A DNA stretch of 64,000 nt from G963675935 sp963675935 (GCA_963675935.2 CAXXPV010000003.1:1240001-1304000); one strand, 5' to 3'. Numbered from the stretch's first letter, positions 52,001-60,511 are shown. The notes: generated by a model not told the origin, from the sequence alone. A program made the numbers and translations.

Positions 52001-52081
52001 GATCATCGCCAGCGAAGTCAAAAACATTCGCGTCGGATGCCGCACGGCATAGGACAGCGCCAATTTCCAGGATGCCTTCAT
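49022..52081 (-). CDS. FtsX-like ABC transporter permease
   Basis: A 1019-residue inner membrane protein with about ten helices in the FtsX/MacB/LolCE superfamily: one N-terminal helix (FLTSLAMIASACIVVWVV), a periplasmic domain, then helices at about 345-440, 475-570 and a C-terminal FtsX block (LITLLVTSLGVVNTVLASVRAR and WEFGILRSLGITRSGLFRMI). These systems do not move small molecules through a channel but transmit ATPase force to pull lipoproteins or activate cell-wall enzymes. Residues about 105-140 contain a Gly/Pro tract and NSPRPKGEGTGAK, encoded by dispersed repeat DNA. ATG overlaps the stop of the ATPase gene (ATGA). Confidence 0.9.
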   Translation of the reverse strand: MKASWKLALSYAVRHPTRMFLTSLAMIASACIVVWVVSGYDALSSQFGEQAVEYLGRYDFFVVPEDPKDASIDPALVEALRQDPAVADVTPVMQIQAQVTNPNAGPGGAGGPGGPGGPGARAGQGKGNSPRPKGEGTGAKADKATAALFRFLQASPTLVGTDAEKPPYPVVEGEWIDTLHPERRGAVLGKSSAERMGLKLGDEVLVIIGTKEYHLKVAGLIEEGSSQSSMSRKMRPPGSTAPRTGVEAGPAQSALYVPTTLARQFSRGKAKLNLINIQLKPEAKSQIAEFRKTWESRIAKSRPVASMLGVDDIKTGIEEGMMASRAKQEAWAATGLSLLAALFIIFTTLSMGVTERVRQFAVMRAVGLTRGQVAVVIAIEGVILALIGWGGGLLAGWGLLAVVSSIQPDLFRNGASLGGWCIFFTGLSAFGGAMAASILPAWRAMSVQPLEAMSPRRSPRPNLLWIAVFGLLGLALIAVNPILVYVASASMSTDKLYFVYMAVGCSSMAVGFLLLTPAAILIVESIFGPLVAMVLGLEPRLLRSQLGSNLWRTLGTTAALTVGLGLFVAMQIWGYSMLDPFKPGDWNPDMLVSIQRGGFPNADVAAVQSLPGVKAGRCIPLAVEQPKLASDITGSEEHNSVIRQNNVIMIGLDPEVAFAATDPLVKVRFVEGSAAEARAKLKQGRNCIVPDHFLRATNLKLGDKFSMIPPDAPSKRVEYTIVGAVSLPGWHWMTKFSGLRRREGRSSAIVFADYDAVRRDFELRQINFFWMDVDKKYGAEHLAEVVKAEEEKKAAATAQAESQNAPPSPMKVVTVIDAKRAAVVKIGESLRPIADRNMGDEQPVNGQGRWPTGATMFGESVRVSTPDQVQSFITTRASGMIWASCYLPLITLLVTSLGVVNTVLASVRARQWEFGILRSLGITRSGLFRMILAEGILIGLITCLLSLGFGIFSGWCGTGISQYVSFFGGLAPPLVIPWAQLSIGFGMALGLCLLAALWPAISTGRAEPLKLLQAGRAAM

Positions 52082-52863
52082 CGTTGCACCTCCGCCGCCG
52101 GGCGAATGCCGACGACATCCTGATAGTGGGCAGCCAACGCATGGAGGTCGCGGAACTGCTCGGTCGGGAATTCCGTGAGTACCTGCCCATCCTTTAAGAC
52201 GACGATTCTTTCAGCCCAAACGGCCACGGCCGGCTCGTGCGTCACCAGGACAATCGTGCGGCCTTGCTCGTGGCACAATTGCTGCAACAGGCTGCAAATG
52301 TTCTGCCCGGTGACCGAATCGAGGCTTCCGGTCGGCTCGTCGGCCAGGATGATCGACGGATTGCCCAAGATTGCCCGGGCGATGGCCACGCGCTGCTGCT
52401 CGCCGCCGCTGAGGGCGTCGGGCCGATGATGGCTGCGGGCAGCCAGGCCCAGGCGTTCCAGCAGCGGATTCAATTCGACGTCGGCCTCAATGCCGCGGCC
52501 GTCGGCCAGCGAGGGCAGCAGAGCGTTGTCACGAGCGGTGAGCGTGGGAATCAAGTTGAACGCCTGGAACACCAATCCGATATGCCGGCGACGGAACAGC
52601 GTCAGGTTGTAGTCGGACATTTCGGCGAGGTTTTGGTCGTCGACGAACACAGCGCCTTCATCGGGGCGGGTGAGTCCGGCCATGGTGTGCAGCAGGGTGC
52701 TTTTGCCCGAGCCGCTCGCGCCCATCACGGCGACGAACTCTCCGCGTCGGATGGTAAGCGAGACGCCCTTGAGAGCTTCGACGGCGTTGGCGCCTTGCCA
52801 AAAACGTTTGGTCAGATGTTCCACCCGCAGCGGCGCGGTATCGCTCACGATGTTCATTGCCAT
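52078..52863 (-). CDS. ABC transporter ATP-binding protein (LolD/MacB type)
   Basis: A 261-residue cytosolic ATPase of the MacB/LolD/FtsE branch. Walker A GASGSGKST at 48-56, Q-loop FQAFNL at 99-104, signature LSGGEQQ at 151-157, Walker B ILADEPTGSLD at 172-182, H-loop THEP. The insert-free length and the FtsX-like partner encoded next confirm the type. Translation is coupled to the permease by a four-base overlap. Confidence 0.95.
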   Translation of the reverse strand: MAMNIVSDTAPLRVEHLTKRFWQGANAVEALKGVSLTIRRGEFVAVMGASGSGKSTLLHTMAGLTRPDEGAVFVDDQNLAEMSDYNLTLFRRRHIGLVFQAFNLIPTLTARDNALLPSLADGRGIEADVELNPLLERLGLAARSHHRPDALSGGEQQRVAIARAILGNPSIILADEPTGSLDSVTGQNICSLLQQLCHEQGRTIVLVTHEPAVAVWAERIVVLKDGQVLTEFPTEQFRDLHALAAHYQDVVGIRPAAEVQR

Positions 52864-52912
52864 GCGTTCCTTGTATCCTTGGGCATCGCGTCAGAATAAG
52901 TTGATCAAATTT

Positions 52913-52970
52913 GTAGGACGGATTTCCGAATCCGTCTCAAAAATCGGACGGATTTGGAAATCCGTCCTAC
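52913..52970. repeat. Palindromic repeat family K, copy 2
   Basis: GTAGGACGGATTTCCGAATCC and GGATTTGGAAATCCGTCCTAC, upstream of the ABC genes and downstream of the split DUF1559 gene on the other side. Confidence 0.88.
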
Positions 52971-54124
52971 AATAAGTTGCACATTTTATTTTGGCGTGTG
53001 TCCTTGGCGGTCATGCAAGATTTTGATAAAGATTGAATTTTTCAGAAAGCGCTGCCGGAAACGACCTCGCCGCCATTCCGGGTCCAAAGCGAGTGCCACG
53101 CCGTCGGGCTGATCGAATCGCCGATGAAATGCACGCTGCCGTCGCACATGCCGACGTTCACGCCGCCGGGATGCCGACTTCGCGCTGCGGTCAATTTTGC
53201 AGATCCACCGGTCAAATCGGGCCAAGGACAGTTGGGCGGAAAACGGCCGTTCATAAACGGGCCGGTCGGAAGTCCGCTTTCCAGCCATTGCACCAATCGA
53301 GTGCCGCTCCAACTAGTCACGCTGGACAACATGGCATCCAGGCCGCCCGCCTCCGCCGTTTGTGCCAACGCGATCGAGCATGGCGACGCGCAATAAACTT
53401 GAATATCCGGCGTCGGCGTTAAACTGGGCGTGTTGCCCGGCCCTCGCAGCGACTCGGTGAAGGCGAGCGTGTTGCTCGTGCCGTCTTTGATGTCTCGGAA
53501 CTCTATTTTGGCGTCCGTATGAGATAGGCCACCCTTATCCGTTGAGGTCGCCATGTTGGTCGCGCTGTTGGTGCCGTCCCCACCGTTATAAGCGTAATTC
53601 GTACCGGCGAACGACACCGTTACCGAATTGGAAACGACATCGTGGTGCGGATCTTCGGAATCGCTGGGGCAGAGAAAGAGGGGAATAACCGTGCCGGCAA
53701 TGATACGAAGCTGCTCAGCGTTTCCAAACTTGCCCAAGCCATATTTCCCACCTGGATGAACGGAAAAGTCGATCAAGTTTTGAAGATTATCCTGTTCACA
53801 ATAAGGTAATAGCTTGGCCAGCGGTGAATAGTCGGTCGGGTATCCATGCACCGAATCCGTCCATCCCGTATTCGGCAGCATGTTGTTCGCACTGACGTAA
53901 TTGTGCATCGAAAGCCCGATCTGTTTCAGGTTATTCGAGCATTGCATCCGTCTCGCCGCTTCGCGCGCCGCCTGCACGGCCGGCAAAAGCAGCGAAATCA
54001 ATATGCCGATGATCGTGATGACCACAAGCAATTCAACCAACGTAAAACCGTGTAGGGGCCGGCGAAAGCTAAACTTTCGCTGTGTGTGAACGTTTTTTCG
54101 ACCCCTTACACGGAGACACTCAGA

Positions 54125-55228
54125 ATGTCCGACACAATCGTAGCTTATCAGTCGTTCGTTGGCGTTGATCTGCATAAGAACACCGTTACCCTTGCTGCTG
54201 TGCGGCCCGACGGCTCGCTGATCGACCGCATGAAAATCCCCACCAAATGCCGGGATCGCATCGAGGACTGGCTGCTTGCCAAGCCACGACCCTCGCATCT
54301 GGCCGTCGAGGCCGTCGGCTTCGTCGAGTGGTTTATCGACGAGTATCGCCCCAGCGTCGATCGCATCGACATCGCCGACGCCACCGAACTGGCCAATCGA
54401 CGCGGAAAACGGCGGAAGAACGACCCCAACGACGCCCGCGACATCGCCCAACGACTCGCTCGCGGCGAATGCCCGTTGGGCTACATCGCCGACGACGAAC
54501 TCATGCAACTCCGAAAACTCGGCCGTCATTGGCATCAACTCAGCCGCCTGCTCACCCGCACCAAGCACTCGATGCGTTCCATGCTCCTGGCCGCCAACAT
54601 CGCCGGACCGAAGCTCGACGGCCCCGCCGCCCAAAAATGGATTCTGGCCTTCGGCCATCTCCTCAAGCCCGTCCAGCAGCAAGCGTTCGCCAATTACCTC
54701 GACATCATCCAACTCGTCGAACGTCAACGCGCCCGGCTGCATTTGCAAATCACTTTCGCCAATCGCGCCGAACGATTTCGGAAGACGGTCGAACTGCTCA
54801 AAAGCACGCCCGGCATCGACGAAATCTGGGGCTGCATCATTGCCGCCGAGATCGGACCGTTCGACCGATTTCCCAATTCCGACGCCTTGGAGTTTTGGGC
54901 GGGATTGACCGCCGACCTCAAGGAATCGGCCGGTCGCACACAGTCGGGTCCGATCACCAAGGCCGGCTCGCGCAGCTTGCGTTGGGCGCTGTGCAAGGCC
55001 GCGCTGACGCTCTGCCGCTCCGACAAAAAACAAGAGGCGATCCGCCAACGGCTCATTCGCCGCATCGGCAGACCCAAGGCGAACGTAGCGATGGGCCGAC
55101 GCCTGTTGCGAATTCTTTACGCCATGATCCGCGACGAAAAAACCTACGCCCGCGGACCGGCCACGAAACACAATGTTGCTGCCAACCGCGCTCGGATGGC
55201 CCGCAAGCGGCGGAAGGAGGCCGCCTGA
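54125..55228 (+). CDS. IS110-family DEDD transposase
   Basis: A 367-residue RuvC-like recombinase. DEDD catalytic residues: Asp15 (VGVDLHKNT), Glu62 (LAVEAVG), Asp100 and Asp103 (KNDPNDARDIA). The C-terminal domain has STPGIDEIWGCIIAAEIG, FRRW-like WAGLTADLKESAGRTQSGPITKAGSRSLR in part, with the conserved serine around residue 281. Members are guided by a bridge RNA transcribed from the element's non-coding end. GGAG upstream supports ATG 54125. Confidence 0.95.
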   Translation: MSDTIVAYQSFVGVDLHKNTVTLAAVRPDGSLIDRMKIPTKCRDRIEDWLLAKPRPSHLAVEAVGFVEWFIDEYRPSVDRIDIADATELANRRGKRRKNDPNDARDIAQRLARGECPLGYIADDELMQLRKLGRHWHQLSRLLTRTKHSMRSMLLAANIAGPKLDGPAAQKWILAFGHLLKPVQQQAFANYLDIIQLVERQRARLHLQITFANRAERFRKTVELLKSTPGIDEIWGCIIAAEIGPFDRFPNSDALEFWAGLTADLKESAGRTQSGPITKAGSRSLRWALCKAALTLCRSDKKQEAIRQRLIRRIGRPKANVAMGRRLLRILYAMIRDEKTYARGPATKHNVAANRARMARKRRKEAA

Positions 55229-55873
55229 ACGTATTGACGAAACGGCGTACTGCGGCATTTTAGTGACGCTCTGCGGCTGCGGAAAAACTTCCGCGGAGGG
55301 CGTTCCGTCGAGTCGGAGACCGCGACTAGCGTTTATCCAGCCCGCATGGCGCGTGAGGCTATCCCACATGTGGGAAGCTGCCAAGCGGTGACTGCGTCCG
55401 TGTGAATTCGGCCCGACCGACGCGAACAAGGTTTTATTCAGCCCGGAGTACACGCATCGGCAATGAGCCCGCTGCGTCCGGTGACTGCGAAGAGATGAAT
55501 CCAACCGCCGCGCCGCACCGCTCGTGCGACGCTGGACAGGCAACGCGATGCCGCGATGTCGAGCGACAACCGGGAGATGATGATATTCGGATGATGTAGA
55601 AAAGACACTTGGCGCACATGCCGTTTTCGGCTTCGGGTTTGGATTTTTGGAGGCATGGCAAAGGTGTCCAATGGGTGCGCAGAAAACGACCTCTGACGCG
55701 ACAGGCACATCAGAGGCCGGATGCACCATTGGCGCACCTTTGACCTGGCTATCCCTAGAGAGGTTGCGTCCCCGCAGAGCCTCTTTCCGTTTCACCAGGC
55801 ACTTCAAGCGTAGCATCAAAAGCACAACCGCTCCAAAGCATACGCGAAATACCCGTTGACAAACGGCCCCTAC
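55229..55873 (+). ncRNA. Candidate bridge RNA region of the IS110 element
   Basis: 645 bases after the transposase, without a credible gene. A long hairpin is visible: AAAGGTG (55660-55666) with CACCTTT (55735-55741), extended by CCAATGG/TGC...GCACCATTGG and an inner TCTGA/TCAGA pair with open loops. A second hairpin AGAGGTT...GCCTCT follows (55758-55783). Hairpins with internal loops next to an IS110 end are what a bridge RNA needs for target and donor recognition. The exact transcript is not defined; this is an inference from family knowledge. Confidence 0.5.
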
Positions 55874-55984
55874 AGAGATAAACGCCGCCGGACGCGATGG
55901 AATACTCTTCTGACTTCCATTCATCATTCTGCTCCCATGTAAAAACGCAATCGCACCCGACAGAGATCATCCGCCTTTCCGCAT

Positions 55985-56235
55985 GAAAAGTAGGCGATGT
56001 TTTTATCCCGAAGGGATTTCGTAGGATAGCCCAGGGTTGCCGCTCCGAGCGGCTACCCTGGGAAAACGGCAAAATCCTATCTCTTTAACCCTGAAAGGGT
56101 TGCGTAGGCGGGACTGCCGACCCGCTACGAAACCCCTTTGGGGTTTTGTTGTGTATCCTCACGTGGAACCCAGGGGTGCCGCTCGGAGCGGCAACCCTGG
56201 GCTATCCTATCACAAGCCCTTCGGGCTATTTCGCA
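55985..56235. repeat. Palindromic repeat family G
   Basis: Two inverted blocks: ATAGCCCAGGGTTGCCGCTCC...GGCTACCCTGGG (56026-56062 region) and CCCAGGGGTGCCGC...GGCAACCCTGGGCTAT (about 56169-56205). Additional short pairs (CCCGAAGGGATTTCG, AACCCTGAAAGGGTT, AAACCCCTTTGGGGTTT) lie between. The array of small hairpins suggests a compound repeat. Confidence 0.8.
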
Positions 56236-56264
56236 CACTGCAACTTGTAGCGTACCAATGTGAG

Positions 56265-56330
56265 CGACATTCCACGCGGCGAGCAAGCTCGCCGGCTAAA
56301 CGACATTGCAATACTTTCCTGGTAGTCAAT
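56265..56330. repeat. Palindromic repeat family D, copy 4
   Basis: One arm, GCGGCGAGCAAGCTCGCCGGC with CTAAACGACATTG, plus the tail ATACTTTCCTGGTAGTCAATA shared with 18549-18568. Confidence 0.8.
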
Positions 56331-56340
56331 AAAAACCCTT

Positions 56341-56425
56341 CACCCGGAGGCCGAGTGCAGCGAACCTCGCCGACGGCAAAGGACGGCTTGGCTGGCCCCA
56401 ATGCCCGGAGGCTCGCTGCACTCGA
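56341..56425. repeat. Inverted repeat family H
   Basis: GAGTGCAGCGAACCTC (56354-56369 region) and GAGGCTCGCTGCACTC (about 56408-56423), spacer about 40 bases with GGACGGCTTGGCTGG. Only one copy seen in the window. It ends about 20 bases before the toroid gene stop. Confidence 0.75.
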
Positions 56426-56442
56426 CCCCAAACGAACTACCG

Positions 56443-57549
56443 CTACTTTTCCGCCTTCGGTTTGCAATACGAAATTGCCAGCAACGCAAATGACGTGGCA
56501 AGGTTTGGATCGCCTTCGTACCATTGCGTGTTCGTGTTGACCCACGAGCCGTCGGGCTTCTGACGCTTTGCAAGCTCGGCGACCAACTCGGCTCGCCAAT
56601 CGTGCTTCACGCCCTTGGCATCCTCGATCTCATCGACTCCGAAGGCGTCGAGCGCCTTGGCGAACGTGTGGTAGTAGTAGTAGAGGCCGGCGTCGCCCAT
56701 GCCGGGATTACTCGTCAAATCGTAGTTCTTCTGAATCCACGTGAACGCGGCCTTCACCCGCGGGTCGTCCTTCTTCAAACCGGCGTAAATCATGCTCTTT
56801 AGGCCCGAGTAGGTCATCGAACCGTAGCTACGCAATCCGCCTGCGGCCGTGCTGCGATCCTCTGGAGCTTTATCGGTCATCGGCGTGTAAAAGAAGCCGC
56901 CGTCGTTCTCCTTCGCGGCCATCGGCGAGGTGTTGTGTTCACTTTCGAGATTCTGGCACCGCGAAGCGAACACCAGGGCTTTTTGCAGCGCTGGGTCATC
57001 GGACTTCGCCCCGCACGACTTCAAGGCATCAATCAGATACGCCGTGTTCGACAGGTCGGGCCGAGATTTTCCGCCGTAGCCGATGCCGCCGTAGGCGATG
57101 TCGGACTTCTCCTTCTGCCGGCTCTCGTCGAATTGGCCCTTGCGAATGAAGGCGTCGGCGTCTTTCAGTATCTTGTCATAATGCCCATCGCGGTTCGCCT
57201 CTTTGAAACACATCATGGCGATGCACGTTTCGTAGACAGGAATTCGCCCGCCGGGCATGTGGATGCCGCCGGTCTCCTGGGTATACTCTTCGAGAAATTT
57301 CAGGCCCTTGGCCACCTGCGGGTCGGCCGGAGTGCGTCCGGCGCGCAACAGCCCCAGCGTGGCCAACGCGGTTGGGCCGATGCCGAGCCGAGGGCTGATC
57401 GCGCCCTCTTCCGTTTGCTGCAAGGCGAGAAACTTGATGGCGCGATCGGTTGTCGATTGGTAGAGTTTTGGGTCGGGCTTGTCGGCGGCGGCGACGATGG
57501 ATGCGGCAAGCCAAACGGCCGGCAGCAGAAGGGCGATCGAACGACTCAT
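56443..57549 (-). CDS. Secreted alpha/alpha-toroid protein (squalene-cyclase-like fold)
   Basis: A 368-residue exported protein. Signal peptide 1-25. Helical repeats include RAIKFLALQQTEEGAISP, YETCIAMMCFKEANRDG, LSNTAYLIDALKSCG, YGSMTYSGLKSMIYAGL and AELAKRQKPDGSWVN, the last a QW-type motif of prenyltransferase/squalene-cyclase-like toroids. No DxDD acid motif is present, so it is more likely a binding or structural member. GAGG upstream supports ATG 57549. Similar in type to the protein at 34732. Confidence 0.78.
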   Translation of the reverse strand: MSRSIALLLPAVWLAASIVAAADKPDPKLYQSTTDRAIKFLALQQTEEGAISPRLGIGPTALATLGLLRAGRTPADPQVAKGLKFLEEYTQETGGIHMPGGRIPVYETCIAMMCFKEANRDGHYDKILKDADAFIRKGQFDESRQKEKSDIAYGGIGYGGKSRPDLSNTAYLIDALKSCGAKSDDPALQKALVFASRCQNLESEHNTSPMAAKENDGGFFYTPMTDKAPEDRSTAAGGLRSYGSMTYSGLKSMIYAGLKKDDPRVKAAFTWIQKNYDLTSNPGMGDAGLYYYYHTFAKALDAFGVDEIEDAKGVKHDWRAELVAELAKRQKPDGSWVNTNTQWYEGDPNLATSFALLAISYCKPKAEK

Positions 57550-57604
57550 TATTTTGCGATCCTCGTGGAATGATGGCAGAGTGTTGAAGGCTTCGTAGGG
57601 GAAA

Positions 57605-57680
57605 AAATAGCCGGGGGCCAACGGCCCGCGGAAGAGACGCTGCCGCCAATCTCCGCGGGCCGTTGGCCCCCGGCTATTTT
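57605..57680. repeat. Palindromic repeat family I, copy 2
   Basis: AATAGCCGGGGGCCAACGGCC and GGCCGTTGGCCCCCGGCTATT in inverted order, spacer about 30 bases. Confidence 0.88.
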
Positions 57681-57903
57681 CTTATTCTCCATACCGATAG
57701 ACCCCATACTTCAACCTGCCCCTTAGTGTGCAAATATCATACCACTACCATTCGCAAAAACCACGTTGTTCTATTCCTTTGCCGCATATATGGTTGCGTC
57801 GTTCGAGAGAAACTGCTATAATTACCAGCGTGTCGATGTAATCGACATCGGTGTCGATTTATGCGACACGCAACAGCAACCGCTCACGACTTTGGAAAGT
57901 GCC

Positions 57904-57979
57904 GTCATTCTGAGCGCAGCGAAGAATCTCTCGTCGAATCACGTCTCGCACGATATTCTTCGCTACGCTCAGAATGACG
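57904..57979. repeat. Dispersed repeat family E, copy 2
   Basis: GTCATTCTGAGCGCAGCGAAG and CTTCGCTACGCTCAGAATGAC with a short spacer. It lies within an open frame continuous with the kinase gene, but upstream of its likely start. Confidence 0.88.
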
Positions 57980-58021
57980 TGTACTGCGTGGACGGATACC
58001 ACGTCACGAAAACGCTCGACG

Positions 58022-59503
58022 ATGACTCCCATGAGCGATTCGACGCCCCAAAACACTGCCGTCGGCCCCGGCACGCCGCCGCGTCTGAGGTGGCCCATCC
58101 ATCTTCAGTTGCTCGTGCCGATGGTGTCGGTCGTGTTGCTGGCCAGCGTTTTGGCCACGGCCATCACCACGTACTGGATCGCGCGGCGTGTGCGGAACGA
58201 CCAGAGCGAAGACCTGCGCCGCGTGGCCAAAACGCTCGGCGAGGCGTCGTATCCTCCGACGCAAGCGGTTCTCGTGCAGATGCGCGGGTATTCAGGCGCC
58301 GAGTTCGTTCGGCTCGTTTTCGATCGCGGTCGGCCGGTGGTCATTGCCAGCACGTTGCCGATGGAGCAGGCGTGGCTCGACGATTTCGCGCGAATCGCCC
58401 AATCGCGCCGCGCCGATGATAATGCCGCTGACAGCGCCGAACGCAGGATCGTTTCGTTGGGCGAACGCGATTATTTGGTCGATTTCGTTGCCGTGTCGGG
58501 CGGGTCGCATTTGACGGGGCCTAGCACGCTCTTCATTCTCTATCCTGAAGATCGACTCACCTCTCGCATCCATCAAACGATTTATCCGGCGATGATTGCC
58601 GGACTCATCGCAACGATCATCGCCTTGGGCGTGGCCGGTTGGTTGGCGCGGCGTTTCGCCCGACCGATTCATACGCTGGTCGCTCAAACCGCGACGATCG
58701 CGCAAGGCGATTTCACGCCGATGCCGGTGGCCGCCAGAAACGACGAGCTGCGCGATCTGGCCGAGTCGATCAATCGCATGACCTCGCAGTTGGCCGACCA
58801 TCAGCGGCAAGTACGGCACAACGAGCGATTGAACACCTTGGGCCGCTTGGGCGCGTCAATGGCCCATCAACTGCGCAACGCGGCGACGGGCGGGCGCATG
58901 GCCATCGAGCTGCACCGCCGCGATTGTCCGCAAGGCGATTCCGACGAATCGCTCGACGTGGCCCTGCGGCAACTCCGCTTGATGGAGTCGTATTTACGGC
59001 AATTCCTTTCGTTCGGCCAGCCGTCGCCGCCGGTGCGGCAGCGGGTCGAGTGGACGAAATTGATCGAAGAAGTGTTGGGCCTGGTTCGTCCGTCGTGCGT
59101 TCATGCGGGCATCGACTTGCAATTTTCCGCGCCGGCCGAGCCGCTGTTGATCGAGGGCGATCCCGAGTCGCTTCGGCAGCTTGTGACGAATCTGGTTCTC
59201 AACGCGGTCGATGCCGCCGTGACCGGCGCCGCGCGGCCGCCGAGGGTTTTTGTTGAAGTCTCGCGATTGTCCGATTCTCGTGGATTATTCCAAGTGAAAG
59301 ACACCGGACCGGGGCCGGCCGCGTCGATCCACGATCAATTGTTCCATTCGTTCGTGACGACGAAGCCCGACGGTTTTGGGCTGGGTCTTTTCGTCGCCAG
59401 TCAAATTGCCGAGCGACACGGCGGGCAATTAAGTTGGCGGCGCGAGGGCGAGACGACGTGTTTTTCGTTCGAGTTTCCGATACACAATGCAAATGATAAA
59501 TGA
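58022..59503 (+). CDS. Membrane sensor histidine kinase (NtrB-like)
   Basis: A 493-residue kinase. Two membrane helices (about 28-52 and 187-210) enclose a periplasmic sensor domain of about 130 residues. A HAMP linker (about 211-260: RRFARPIHTLVAQTATIAQGDF) leads to the phosphoacceptor His282 (SMAHQLRNAATG) and the ATPase domain with NLVLNAVDA (N box), VKDTGPGP (G1) and GFGLGLFVASQI (G2). The likely partner is the NtrC-type regulator at 60986. Start ATG 58022 or 58031; the longer frame begins inside repeat E and is rejected. Confidence 0.92.
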   Translation: MTPMSDSTPQNTAVGPGTPPRLRWPIHLQLLVPMVSVVLLASVLATAITTYWIARRVRNDQSEDLRRVAKTLGEASYPPTQAVLVQMRGYSGAEFVRLVFDRGRPVVIASTLPMEQAWLDDFARIAQSRRADDNAADSAERRIVSLGERDYLVDFVAVSGGSHLTGPSTLFILYPEDRLTSRIHQTIYPAMIAGLIATIIALGVAGWLARRFARPIHTLVAQTATIAQGDFTPMPVAARNDELRDLAESINRMTSQLADHQRQVRHNERLNTLGRLGASMAHQLRNAATGGRMAIELHRRDCPQGDSDESLDVALRQLRLMESYLRQFLSFGQPSPPVRQRVEWTKLIEEVLGLVRPSCVHAGIDLQFSAPAEPLLIEGDPESLRQLVTNLVLNAVDAAVTGAARPPRVFVEVSRLSDSRGLFQVKDTGPGPAASIHDQLFHSFVTTKPDGFGLGLFVASQIAERHGGQLSWRREGETTCFSFEFPIHNANDK

Positions 59504-59578
59504 AGAGACTTTGGTTCTCGGGCTGTGGACGGGAATCATGAGTACAGCGTCTATTGTATGAGACAAAGGGAGACAAAA

Positions 59579-60511
59579 ATGCGTCATTTTATCGCGGCGA
59601 TCTTCACATTATTAGCATTCCTCGCTACTTGTGTTAGTTTTCTTGCCACCAAAGAGGCACAGTGGGTATGGGAACAAACCCAGTTTATTTGTTTATTCAA
59701 TTTCCTAATCGTTGGGCCATTGTGGTTGGTTGCCGCATACCTGTGCATGCAGCCAACCAAACGTGCAATTCTTGCAAGTATTGTGGTCTATCTAGGGGTG
59801 GCAACATGCCTCAGCCTTTTCCAAGTAGGGCTGTATCGAGCGCAGATGTTTTCCGGCAGACGCATCAACTGCAACAATCAACTGAAACAGATTGGATTAG
59901 CCCTCCAGCAGTACAAACAAAAGTATGGTAGTTTTCCACCAGCGTACATCCCCGATGCCAATGGAAAACCGATGCACAGTTGGCGAGTGCTTTTACTGCC
60001 GTTTATTGAGGGAGAAAGCATCTACAAAGCATATTCCTTCAGTGAGCCGTGGGACGGGCCAAACAATCGACAATTGATCAGCTCCATCAGAGGATACCAT
60101 TGCCCCTCGGATTCCGGAGGAGACAACAAGACCAGCTACGTTGCGGTCGTTGGTCCCGGCACAGCTTGGCCCGGCGGAAGTTCCGTGCAAACGAGCGAGA
60201 TACGCGACGGCCAGGATAAAACGCTTTGGGTTGTCGAAGTGGCCGACTCCGACATCAACTGGATGGAACCGCGAGACCTTTCCATCGATCAAATGGATTT
60301 TCGCATCAACGGCGAGTCTCGCAATTCCATTTCAAGTTTTCACACAAAAGGAGCCAACGTGCTTTGGGCCGATGGCTCGGTGCAATTTCTGTCCGACACT
60401 CTGCCACCTGAGGCGGTTCGAGCTTCATTGACGATCGCCGGCGGCGAAGCTCTTCCACCTGACCTTCGGGAAGATTGGCAGCCGAAGGGACGCGACAAGA
60501 CGAAAAAGTAG
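59579..60511 (+). CDS. DUF1559-type protein with three N-terminal membrane helices
   Basis: A 310-residue protein. Unlike the other DUF1559 members it lacks a prepilin signal; residues 5-88 form three membrane helices instead (FIAAIFTLLAFLATCVSFLA, FICLFNFLIVGPLWLVAAYL, AILASIVVYLGVATCLSLFQ). The periplasmic part has the DUF1559 motifs CNNQLKQIGLALQQYKQKYGSFPPAY, YHCPSDSGG and the H-X-DG-like HTKGANVLWADGSVQFL. Base composition is visibly richer in A/T than both neighbours, which suggests transfer. It lies between a kinase and its regulator; GGGAG supports ATG 59579. Confidence 0.85.
   Translation: MRHFIAAIFTLLAFLATCVSFLATKEAQWVWEQTQFICLFNFLIVGPLWLVAAYLCMQPTKRAILASIVVYLGVATCLSLFQVGLYRAQMFSGRRINCNNQLKQIGLALQQYKQKYGSFPPAYIPDANGKPMHSWRVLLLPFIEGESIYKAYSFSEPWDGPNNRQLISSIRGYHCPSDSGGDNKTSYVAVVGPGTAWPGGSSVQTSEIRDGQDKTLWVVEVADSDINWMEPRDLSIDQMDFRINGESRNSISSFHTKGANVLWADGSVQFLSDTLPPEAVRASLTIAGGEALPPDLREDWQPKGRDKTKK

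Larger units (their letters stand above)
54050..55873 (+). mobile_element. IS110-family insertion sequence
   Basis: Limits inferred from the broken DUF1559 frame: bases 54050-55873, 1824 bp. Ends carry short subterminal inverted repeats GTAGGGGCCG (54052-54061) and CGGCCCCTAC (55864-55873). No clear target duplication. One transposase with a 75-base 5' end and a 645-base 3' non-coding end. Limits may be off by a few bases because the IS110 family often lacks terminal repeats. Confidence 0.85.
53042..55927 (-). pseudogene. DUF1559 gene split by an IS110-family element
   Basis: The 5' part is 55874-55927: ATG 55927 after GGGAG, encoding MMNGSQKSIPSRPAAFIS. The rest is 53042-54049, starting GFTLVELLVVITIIGILISLLLPAV in part. 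Joining them without the IS restores one frame of 353 residues with a normal prepilin signal, DGTSNTLAFTESL and the H-X9-DG end HPGGVNVGMCDGSVHF. Between them sits an 1824-bp IS. The open frame through the IS is fortuitous and lacks an in-frame start near the signal, so the gene is probably dead. Confidence 0.88.
55928..56442. other. Repeat-rich intergenic region
   Basis: No gene. Three repeat families follow one another (55985-56235, 56265-56330, 56341-56425). The DUF1559 promoter should lie in 55930-55985. Confidence 0.5.
57550..58021. other. Divergent intergenic region with repeats I and E
   Basis: About 470 bases. Repeat I at 57605-57680 and repeat E at 57904-57979. Between them 57830-57862 has an imperfect palindrome (TGTCGATGTAATCGACATCGG) that could be an operator. 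Promoters for both genes expected. No gene seen. Confidence 0.5.

Noticed and set aside
53042..55927. A continuous minus-strand frame of 961 codons
   Set aside because: It runs through the IS110 transposase gene on the opposite strand. Only its two ends belong to a DUF1559 gene, and removing the IS rejoins them, so it is treated as a split pseudogene.
57974..58021. Longer N-terminus for the histidine kinase
   Set aside because: It begins inside dispersed repeat E; the hydrophobic sensor start fits better from 58022.
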